Source of the DNA: Ampullaceana balthica
Taxonomy: Eukaryota; Mollusca; Gastropoda; Lymnaeidae
DNA length: 64,000 nucleotides
Assembly (NCBI GenBank): GCA_944989445.1
Contig: CALYLW010000559.1
Span: 490,170 to 554,169, forward strand
Direction: 5' to 3'
In this document: positions 46,601-58,600 of the stretch, piece after piece
Numbering within the stretch: position 1 is the first letter of the stretch
How the letters are laid out: the number at the start of each line of letters is the position of its first letter
Translations under genes and position numbers: made by a program
The notes under the pieces: model-generated
Database searches by the model: none
What the model saw: the letters and a program-made list of their open reading frames with translations, nothing else
What the model was told of the DNA's origin: nothing

Positions 46601-49600
46601 AGAACAGCGGTTCTCAACCTTTCTTGTGTCGCGACCCTTTTAATAAATTACTCGTGCTGTGGCGACCCCCGCCGTCAAATTTTTTTGGTATCTACCTCAT
46701 AGCTGTAATTTTGCTACTGTTATAATATATTTAATTATATCTCATATGCAGAATGACATTGTATTCTCATTTTTACAAATTTTACGTAATTAAAGCAGAG
46801 ACACCGTTCTCGTAGCAACGTAGTTAGTAATACAAAACACAATATGTAACAATGATTACAATTACATACATGTCATACATTACATACAAGGTATTCGTAT
46901 TTATATCTAATTACAAGTACGTAATAAATTCAAAGTCAATTAATGTGAAGGTTGAGGTTGCTTCTTTCTTACAAGATCAGAAAATCTCGGGACAGTCTTT
47001 GCGAGAGCACAATGAAAATCATCTTCCACAACAAGTCTACTTCTGTATTTAGACTTGATAACCAGCAAGCTGGAAAACCCTGTTTCGCAAAGATAAGTTT
47101 TTGGAAAAGGAAGAAGAAGGCGCAACACAGTTTCGGACAGAACAGGATATGACTGCAAACACTTGATCCAGAATTTTGTAAAAGACATTGAAGAGAAATC
47201 ATTTCGCGCTGCATCACTGTTAATGAGTTCGATGAACTCCTCTTGTGCTGTCTCAGGAATATCGTCAACGTTGACTGTGAATGGACTTCTGACAAGTGCA
47301 AACGGAGTGTTAGGTAGATTTGGAAAGTACGATGAAATTTCGTCCGCCAGCATATGCAAGTGTTCTTTCACAGAAATTATCATTTTACTTCTCTTGTCCG
47401 GTTCAATGTCATTTTCCTCAAAGGAAGCAGATAAGGTGTGCAACATGTACATTTTATTGTCATCCAATTTTTTTTTCCAAAGCTGAAGTTTCATTTCGAA
47501 TGATCGGATCTTTTCAGACAAATCTAGGCATGTTGCATTTGGTCCTTGCAGTGATAAATTTAACTCATTCAAAATGGCAAAAATATCTACCAGGTAAGCA
47601 ATTTTCTGAAGCTCATTTTTGTCGCTGAAAAGTGCTTCGAACTTTGGTTTAGACTTCTGATTAAAGAACATTTTTTTAGTTCGTCACGAAGATCAAAAAC
47701 GCGTTTCAAAACTTTCCCTCTCGACAACCATCTCACTTCAGTGTGAAATAGCAGAACATCATTGGACGCATCCATCGCATTACAAATTTTCGAAAACAGA
47801 CGACTTTTCAGCGCACTCGCTTTTACAAAATTGACGGAACTTACGACGCTTTTCATTACTTCCTGAAACTCTTGTGGCATCCTCTTCGTTGCTAGCACTT
47901 GTCGATGAATCATACAGTGAGTTCCAATGACTTTTGCTGATTCATTTAGTACCAAACGTTGAAATCCAGACCGACATCCTAGCATAGCTGGAGCACCATC
48001 AGTGCAAACACCACAAACCTTTTCCCAAGAGATCTTATGATCTTTCAGAAATGAACCAACTATATCAAATACATCCCGTGCAGTTGTTGTCGTTTCAAGA
48101 TTTTTGCAAAAAAGAAACGCATCTTTAAAGTCGCCTTTATTTATATATCTCGCGTCAACCAGTAGTTGTGAACAGTTTGCAACGTCCGTGGATTCGTCAA
48201 GCTGGATGCTAAATATTGGAAGTGGAGCAGATTTTATTTCCTGGATTACCTGATCAATAATATCAGCAGACATATCATCTATTCTTCTCCGGACAGTGTC
48301 ATTAGATAAGGAAATTGCACTCAATTTCTTAACAAATTCGGGTCCGATCATAACTCGAACAATATCTTTGGCCGCTGGCAACAATAAGTCTTCGGCAATG
48401 GTGTGAGGTTTCATAGCTCTTGCGATTCTGAGCGCCACCAAATATGAAGCTTCAACGGCTGCTACGTTTTGTTGGTGGTACTTGCCACCAGTGTCAAGTC
48501 TGGTTTTCCTGACGCCATCAGCTTTACTTCTAAAATACTCGGTATTCTTCCTCGCAAAACTTAGATGTTTGCTATCAAAATGACGTTTCAGTTTGTTTGG
48601 CTTCATAGATTCGGCTGAAAGAACTTCATTACAAATAACGCATTGCGGTTTCTCAATTCCTGCTGTAACTATTGAAGTAAAACCATATTGTAAGAAATCG
48701 TCACTATATTTTCTTTTCTTAATCATAATGTTCTTCTCTGCATGTTCCATTTCCATCGGTTGGTTTAAAAACGTTAAATTTAAAATGAAAAATTTATAAC
48801 GATAGCTTTCAATACGCCGCACAATGAAATATTGACCTACAGCCCTACACTACAGTGTGTGGAACCAGAAGCAGCAGAAGTTCAGCTTCTACGTCACTTA
48901 GCCAGCCTGCAGAGCTCAGACCTCTGAGCTGTTGTTATAATTACCGGTTGTTGAGGGGTTCATAAAATAGTGTTGAAATAAACATTGTAAAAAGCTAAAA
49001 CTAATTAAGTAACAACAACTAAACTTACTAAAGTTACTGAATAGACTATAGACTAGTATAGAGTAATAGACAAAATATGTACATGGCAAGGTTTACACAT
49101 CTTTACACATTTAAACACACTAAAAACATATTTTTCCAATTGTCTTTGGCGACCCTTGCCAAATCGTCATTCGACCCCCGCGGGGGTCGCGACCCACAGG
49201 TTGAGAACCGCTGCCGTAGAACGTAACCTACTTTGTTTTAATGTGCTTTCTGTAGAATGTAACCTACTTTGTAATGTGCTTTCTGTAGAACGTAACTTAC
49301 TTTGTAATGTGCTTTCTGTAAAACGTAACCCACTTTGTAATGTGCTTTCTGTAGATCGTAACCTACTTTGTAATGTGCTTTCTGTAGAACGTAACCCACT
49401 TTGTAATGTGCTTTCTGTAGATCGTAACCTACTTTGTAATATGCTTTCTGTAGAACGTAACCCACTTTGTAATGTGCTTTCTGTAGATCGTAATGTGCTT
49501 TCTGTAGAACTTAACCTACTTTGTAATGTGCTTTTTGTATTGTAGTTGGACTTAAGTGTTGACTTAGTTTATACAACGTCCCAGCTGTCCTGACTTGATG

Positions 49601-52600
49601 ACGCCGCCTCTTTTTTTCTCCAGTATTCGTAATTTGTCGTCTGTCAAGTCAAAGATTTACGTTGTTCTCTGGCTGAACAGTGTTTTCCGTTCCTCTTGTT
49701 CTCTGGCTGTCCAGTGTTTACCGTTTCTCTTGTTCTCTGGCTGTCCAGTCTTAACCGTTCTTGTAGTTGAAAGTTGTTTCTATTTTCCATCAATGTATGT
49801 AAGAAATCGGAAAGGGAGTGAGCTTAGTGATAGTCTTTTGTTGTTGCTTTTTGCTCTACAACCCTAATTCTAACACAAACCCTAAATCTAACCCAGACCC
49901 TAACTCTAACCTAAACCCTTACTCTAACCCAAACCGTAACTTAAACCCTAAATTTAACCCAAACCATAACTCTAGCCGAATACTAACTCTAACATTAACT
50001 CTAACCCTAACTCTAACCCTAACTGTAACTTAAACCCTAACTTTAACCCAAGCTATAAATCTAACCAATATACTAATCCAAACCCAAATGCCCTAACCCA
50101 GAACGTAACTCAAATTCTAACTCTAACCAAACCCTAAACCTAACACAAACCCTAAATCTAACACAAACCTTATCTTAAACCCAAACCATTACTCCAACCG
50201 TATCTCTCACTCAAACCGGTAACTCTAACCATAGCCTCAGTACGTTAGTGGTTTTTCTCAAGTCAATGGAAACAGTCCCAGTGTGATCTTGTTGTTTTAC
50301 CAACGCTGGAGACGAGGCGCATGCGCGTTCTTATGTCTGCTGCAATTTATAGTGACATTCTTTTTACTTCTCCTTTATTTAACTGTATGCTCTAAAATCT
50401 CCTGTATAGGAGTCTTTGTTACATAAAAGATAACGTGAAGCCTCCAGACACAATTTATAGTTAAAGTACAAAAATTCAAGTGTTAAGTTCATCTTTTTTT
50501 TTAAAGATCAAAAGTCTTTGTGATCTTTCGATTAAAAGTCTTTTTGAAGTTTTTTAAGTTTAAAAAACTTAACTACTTTAGAATCTCAGGTCCCATACAT
50601 CACTGGATCTAAAACTTCCTTTTGGGCAGGGAGCAAACTGTAATAATTAATGGATCTAAATGTGCACCAATAAAGGTTAACTCAGGAGTTCCACAAGGAA
50701 CTGTGCTAGGTCCCTTACTCTTTTTAATTTATATAAATGATTTACCCAACAACATCTCAACAGAAACAAAAGTTAGGTTATTTGCTGATGATTGTATAAG
50801 CTATAAAACAATTAAATCAGAACAAGATAACAACATTTTGCAAAAAGACTTCGATGAAGTGAACAAATGGAAGCCAACTGGAGTATGTCTTTCCCACCAG
50901 AAAAGTGTCAACTGTAAACAGTAACATTGAAAAAGAAACAAATAAATTCAAAATATTACATTCATGGAAAAGAACTGACCCAAACTAAAGATGCAAAATA
51001 CTTAGAAGTCTTAATAAATGAGAAACTATCATGGAATCCCCATGTCAATGAATATGAAGTTATTAAAAAATCAAACAAAAAGAAACTTTAACAAATGTAA
51101 TAGAGATATAAAACTAAAATGCTACCTCACTTTGGTGAGACCTGTACTAGAATATGCATCTTCTGTATGGGACCCATCCATCAAAGAAAGCATTGATAAA
51201 CTAGAACTAATTAAAAAAAGAGCTGCCAGATTCATTACTGGAGAATATTCAAAGCTGACAAGAATAAAACCATTAGTTAAATCATTAAACCTTGAAACAC
51301 TAGAGGATAGAAGAACCAAGAGCAAAGTAGTAGTCATACATAAAGCAATTAATTCTAATTTAGAAATACAACCCTCAGATAGACATAAGGATAAAAACAC
51401 CTTTCTTATTCCGTATGCAAGAACAAACACATACAAATTTTCTTTTTTCCCGTCCGGAATTCGGGCGCTGAATAGGTTGCCTGAAGAAACCAGGAAAACC
51501 AACACTTTATCAACATTTAAATCTCTAATAAAAATGCGGGACTAAACACAAACCATAGATAAGCGTAGGATGCAATAATCTTCTATATAGAAGGAGCGTC
51601 TGTAAACAGATAAGATAAGATAAGATGATCTTCAAGTTCAATTATCTATCTAATCAGAACAATTCAGTAAAGAAATAAATATATTAAAGATGTATTGTTT
51701 AAATTGAAATCTTTTGTGCGAGTAAATCTAAAATTTCAATTTCATAAATTATTTTAAATTTTCTTCTCGTTGAAATAGGACTATAATACACAGCTTGAGT
51801 TTAGAAAAGGAATGGTAAGTATCTCATTGAATTTACAACAAAGAATGGTAAGTATTTTATTGAACTTAGACAACGAAGTGCTATAATAAAGCATTGCCAT
51901 TGGGGCCAGTAACATACATCCCAAGGTTGTGAAGGCTTAAAAGGAGAACGAAAAATAAAAATGGCAATGTTTCCATATCTGTGTGTTTGTTGTTGATTTA
52001 TTATTATTATTAGTGTATTACCAGTCACAAATGACTGAAGTTTTCAAAATAAATATATTTTAGCTGAAATAAATTAATTAAACAATCAGAAAACGTAGAG
52101 ACAAAGAGAGAGAAATTAAATCTCATTTCCATATTGAACAATTTTATGCGGACGTTCGAAAAAGGTTATTTTTGGTGCAGTAATTTATATTTCAAGGCTT
52201 TTTTTTAAGCTGTGCTCTTTCTAAAATTACATAGCGTTACGAACGAACATACATAGCAAATTATATATGAAGATTATTATTATTAATACAATAATTATTG
52301 TTAGTATTTTAAATTTTTAAAAAACACAACAAAACTAATAGTCATGAATTAAATTACTCAACGGTTCTAAAACTAAAACTATATCGCATATTAATCTTCT
52401 TTTAGCAAATGATCAGGATGATCAAAATGTGTCTGACTTCACCAGAATTTCAAGGTGGAACTAAAGAAAAGATAATCTCCCCAAGTACAACGGCAGCAGA
52501 ATTAGTGGAGTTTGCCACGGGTGAAAAAATGTAAGAACTAAGACGATGCTATTGTTAGTTTAAATTAGTGGAATAAGCCACGGGTGGAAACATGTAAGAA

Positions 52601-55600
52601 CTAAGACGATGCTATTGTTAGTTTAAATTAGTGGAATAAGCCACGGGTGGAAACATGTAAGAACTAAGACGATGCTATTGTTAGTTTAAATTAGTGGAAT
52701 AAGCCACGGGTGGAAACATGTAAGAACTAAGACGATGCTATTGTTAGTTTAAATTAGTGGAATAAGCCACGGGTGGAAACATGTAAGAACTAAGACGATG
52801 CTATTGTTCATTTAAATTATTTGAATTTGCCACAAGTGAAAAATTGTAAGAAATAAGACGATGCTGTTGTTTATGTAATTATTTTTAAAGAATTCATTTT
52901 TATTCTAAAACTGCTAAGCTACTTAACTGCTAAAATCTTTAGATCATACTTATCCACACTGAGATTAGTAAAGACCATTGCAGAGAAATAATTCTGACGC
53001 AAGAATTCAAATCTTGATCAATATTTTAAACTACAATATTTACCGAAGAGTTTCGTTTTATTTAAAATCTTGCATCATCGTATTAGTGAGATCTTTCCAG
53101 TGGTGCATGCGGATATCAGGATCAAGATTTGCATTGCCAGCATGATCCAATGAAAAGACAACTCGGCCCAAAGAAAGACAACTCCAGCGAAATAAAAAGA
53201 TATCCCAACCATTTGAAAAGACAACTCACCCCAAATGAAAAGACAACCCAACCCAAAGAAATACAACTCCAGTCCAATAAAACCTAGCCAAATGAAAAGA
53301 CAACCCAATCCATATGAGAAGACAGCCCAGTTCAATGAAAGTCACATATTGTTAACATTGGAACGGAACCGACTTTTTTGAAGCTTTATTACCATTCTCT
53401 GAGTAACTTTGAGATAAGACTTTTGTAGGATTCAACAAGCTTTCTTCTTTATTACCATTCTTTGAGTAACTTTGACATAAGACTTTTGTAGGATTCAACA
53501 AGCTTTCTTCTTTATCACCATTCTTTGAGTAACTTTGACATAAGATTTTTGTAGGATTCAACTTGCTTTCACTTTATTACCATTTTTTGAGTAACTTTGA
53601 CATAAGAATTTTGTATGGATTCAACAAGCTTTCTTCTTTATTACCATTCGTTGAGTAACTTTGACATAAGACTTTTGTATAATTCAACAAGCTTTCTTCT
53701 TTATTGCCATTCTTTGAGTAACTTTGACATAAGACTTTTGTAGGATTCAAAAAGCTTTCTTCTTTATTACCATTCTTTGAGTATATTTGACATAAGATTT
53801 TTGTAGGATTCAACTTGCTTTCACTTTATTACCTTTTTTTGAGTAACTTTGACATAAGAATTTTGTAGGGATTCAACAAGCTTTCTTCTTTATTACCATT
53901 CGTTGAGTAACTTTGACATAAGACTTTTGTAGTATTCAACAAGCTTATTACCATTCTTTGAGTAACTTTGACATAAGATTTTTGTAGGATTCAACAAGCT
54001 TTCTTGTTTAATACCATTCTTTGAGTAACTTTGACATAAAACTTCTTTAGGATGCAACTTGCTTTTTTCCTCGAGATAATGGTTGACACCTTTGTAAAAG
54101 AATGAAGCCCTATATGTTTCAGGAAACAAGACAGATGAAGTTATAGACAATCATATTCTCGAGAAGTGTTTTGTTTTGAATATATTATCAGTGAAAATTT
54201 TACTTGAATTTTAAAATCCTTAATTTTTTTGGAACACTTTACCCAGACTCTACCACAATGGCCCCATATAAATTGACTATAAGACCCCGGCACTATTGGC
54301 CGAAGACATGCATTTGAGACACATTGGAACTCCCAAAGATGCACGAGACCCTTGTGAACATCTTGGAAATCTCAGGGAAGGCGATGGACTATTCCCTCAT
54401 AAATTGCCTATGTTAATCTATTTATTACTGCTGTTATACTCAGGCCATGAAGATGAAAACCAAGGAGTAGCATCCATGCTCCCTAAAACTGCCCAGAACA
54501 CCCTCATAGGGTGGGAAGCCCATGGTCCCCATATACTCCCTGCAAGATTATATTTACAGTCTTCAAGTATACGCTTCTACCGACGACAACAGACTGCGAA
54601 CCCTTATCCAAAAGTGTCCTATGTGCAATGTGATTATACTCATGGGTGAACTAAATGCCAAAATAGGCAGCAACACTAATGGCTATTCAGAATGCACAAG
54701 AGCACAATGCATCTGTGGGTGAGATGAACTGGAGGCAGAAACCAAAAAGAGTGGGCACAGCTGAGGACAGCTTGAGAGACTGGTTCAAGACCAGGATGCC
54801 TGGAGAGCCTTTGATTGTGGTTTATACCCAGATGGAACGACAGTCGATGATGATGTTTATTGTGACGATGTTGTATATATTGTCGATGTTGTTTATTGCA
54901 AAGGTTTCTCTTCTTTCCAAAAGTATGTCTTATTCATTCATTTTTCTCTCTCCATAAATGAATTACCCAGAATATATATTGCTATACGATGAGACAAGTT
55001 AGGTTGTAAGTTATAAGAAAATTTCTACTTAAATTACTTCCTCTAGTCTAAACTTAATTGAAAATACAGTTCAATTTAAACTTATAAGTACTTCTTTACA
55101 TATAATAAGTATGATTTTTTTTCTTTTTTTAATATAATTTGTTCCAACTCACTTAGGCCAATGAAAAGGTTTATGGAACATCTAAAGTGTCATATACTGG
55201 GAAAGGAATCTAAAACCTCGAACTTCTTGTTTGAAAACGGAGGAAATTTAGGTAAGAATACTTCATGCAATGCTGATTTATGTATTTTACTATATATCAA
55301 GGGACTTCCAAAATTGATTGCTTAGAGCTCTGCGCGTTTTCATGACAAATAAAAATATGATTTCTTAAGAGAGCAAAAATTGGCAAGTAATTTTTCAATG
55401 TTTTTTTTTAATAGAGAAGTCCATTTCGTTTGATAAGAGCAAGAATGTGCTAATCCCATCATTGAGAAATGAAGGCTTTTCCAAGTACAAGGGAATATTT
55501 AGTTCCAAAACCAAAGCATTTTGCTAAGAGAAACTCCTAAGTTTTGAATTATGATATAATATTAGACCAAGTTGCATACCCAACCTGGTAAGAATATATC

Positions 55601-58600
55601 ATAGCCAGTGGCGTAGCGATGGGGGGCAGGGGAGAAATGCCCCAGGCGACACTTTGCCAGGGGCGGCAAATTCCTAGTCGTTAATTAGTTTCTTAAAAGG
55701 AAAATTTGGAAGAAAGAGGAGTTTTTAAAAATCTAAATTAAAGAAAAGTCAAATAATAAATTAATAAAACAAATAAAGGAACTATCCAAACGCATGCGAA
55801 CACTTTAACTGCCAAAACTTTAAACTCCTTATTGGATAACAATTCATCTGATACTAATACTACTGTAATAAAAAAAATCAGAGACTAAATTAGTATGAGA
55901 ACGTGGCACTGGTGTGTTGATACATTAATTGATTCTTAAAATTTGACAGCGTCCCCTGGTGTAAAATTGGGGGGGGGGTCAAATTCCTCTTTTTTAGTCA
56001 GCTAATTGTTAAAACGTGAAAATAAATTTTAATAAAATTAAAGAAAAGGCAAGAGAAGAAAATTAAACGAAATGAAGAACTATATTAAAATATGAGAGTG
56101 CTTCTAATGCCAGAACTTCAATCTCCATTATAAATCTAAAGTCTTCTGATACTAATATGTTACTGAGCTGGAAAACATAGGGGCTGACAGTATGGCAATA
56201 ATGTGCTGGTACCTATATATAATTGATTCAAGTTTGATTTTAGCGTAAGTGAACTACTGGAAAAAAATGTTGGCGTATTCATATGGCTTATTTTAATTTT
56301 AATTTCTTTTGTTTTGTGGCATTAACAAAAATGATGGAAAAAATTGCTTTTCTAGTGGAATTAAAACTTTGCACAAATACATTAAAAAGTTGTCACTCAT
56401 GAATAAGTACTCAACATTACCAAAGTTGTTTTGCAAATGGAATGAATCAGAAATTGGATAAAAAAAGAACAAACTATTAAAAAAGACCGAATATTAGTTG
56501 TAAAAGAGAAAACAAAGTGGCATGAAGTTCTTAATAGAAATTTAGCCATTATTAAATCCTGGCGAATTTGAATGTGACTTTTTGAGGTCACAGAAAGGGC
56601 AATACTGTTGTAAATAATTCTGAAATTATTCTGAAACTGATGCATTAGCTTGCAAAGTACGTTAGAGCACTCCGAGAACATAGCGGGAAAAGGGGTAAAA
56701 ACTTGTCATCTAAAATTCAAACTGAGCTCGTAGCAATTTTAGGAGATACAGTTCACGAAAAATAATCTTTCTTCAACAACAAGATACAATTGTATTTGAT
56801 AGCTCTTTATATATTTGACATAAGGATCAAACAAAACCAGTTTTGTAAAGATTGAAAATAAAAAAGTAGATGCTGTATAATCTTTCAAAGATTTCATTCA
56901 AGCAAAATTGAATCTGCCTACGACATTTCTGAAATGATTTTTAATAAATGATGATTTTAAAATAATGGACTGCACCGGTCCATCGTTTGTAATTACTTCT
57001 TAAGGGCTGGAAAGTATACAAGAGTTCAACGAACGCGGTAAAAACATAAAATCTCATGTCAAACTCGTTCAAACAGTTAAACCTAATTTGTTAACATGAT
57101 ACTCCAACTGAAACGAATTCTCCAACTATTTTAGTACACTTGAGCATTGTTACCTATTCTTTTCCAAGTCCATACACTGTTGGAAATACCTAATTACTTC
57201 TACAAGCAAGGCATTCAGACTTTAGGATACAAAATATTGAATATACCATGGAGCCGTTTTGAGGTTACTTTGAAAGCTATAGAAGAACTGAAATATGCAG
57301 ACAAAAAGCTCAACAAACAACAGACGCAGGAACTTTGCTATTCACAATGAAATCTTTTTATTTTCAAAGTTATTTTTAACAAATGCCATAAATTATTTAC
57401 AAACGTATAGTCCTCAACAAACAAATTCTTAGCAGAGGCTACTCACAGATAAACTAATGAAATGGTATACTTAAGGGATGCTTTGACATTTGATAAAATT
57501 GTATGTGGATTCATGGGCGTAGGGAAGGGGGGGCAAGGGGGGGCATTTGCCCCCCCCCCTACATTTGAGAAATTTTTTTTTATTTATTAAATGCATTAAT
57601 AAATGTTGTATTTTAACTATTACAGCACTAATTTGTAAGTCTTATTAATTTCTAAGGCTTTTTTCAACCCTTATTTTATACTGAACTTGAATTTAATTGA
57701 AAATTGTACCTGTATGGCATTGCCAGTTAAAATATAAAAAAAAAGTGGGATTTTTTTGCCCCCCCCTGGAATTTTTTTGCCCCCCCCTGGAAAAATTCCT
57801 AGCGACGCCCATGTGTGGATACCAATGTTCCCTCCAAGATTCATTGGTTCGTGTGCAAAGTGAAAAATCTCGTGTGCAAAGTTGCACAGCATCCATTTTT
57901 TGCGCAATATATTAGATGCGCGGTAATTCTAAACTACTGCGCGGCGTCGGTCATATGTCTGCGCGGCCGCGCAGCCGCGCAGCTTAAAGGGAACATTGGT
58001 GAATACCTCATCATTCTAATCGAACCTTCCAAAGAACAAGAAAGCAAATTTTTGGTGATCGAAGCAAATAAGTATGTATCCATGCTATGTAGAATTACAG
58101 TTCAAAAGAAATTTGGTTTCTTCATTAAATAAGATTAGTGTATACATTGAATTTAGAAAACAGACATGATTCTCTTTCACAAGCTATTCTACTGGACTTT
58201 GAAATTTCGTCTTCCAATTAGAGTATTAGAGGTGAATTATTTAAGTTTATAAAGTTATTTAGGCTCGAAGTTACCCTGCCTACAGTAATATAATTAATTT
58301 GAACGTTGCTTTTAACTGTCTTAAGTAATGCAAGGTGTTAAAAGGCTTCTCTAAAATTATTTTAATGAAAAATTAATGACGATCAATTACGAATACACCA
58401 AAATTGTCTTATCTATAGCTATTTTGGCTATTGAGCATGCCATTGCTGAAAACATTGATACATGAAAGATTGAGCTATGAGGAAAAACATAAAACTTAAA
58501 TTTTATTAAAGAAATGAAGCGTTTCTTTTTAACATTAAATAATAGTGTTCTTATTACTACTTTCTACTTATTATTGTTTCATTTTATAGCGTTAAAATAT

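Noticed and set aside
47163..47628. Plus-strand open frames over the second hAT copy
   Set aside because: Antisense shadows of the transposase.
49156..49545. 129-codon frame with NVLSVERNLLC repeats
   Set aside because: 33-bp minisatellite plus the hAT end; artefact.
49857..50240. Chromosome end (telomere)
   Set aside because: The repeats are degenerate and flanked on both sides by gene and transposon sequence.
53352..54150. Minus-strand 'NPTKVLCQSYSKNGNKEESL' repeat protein
   Set aside because: 63-bp minisatellite translation; no conserved start or splice sites.
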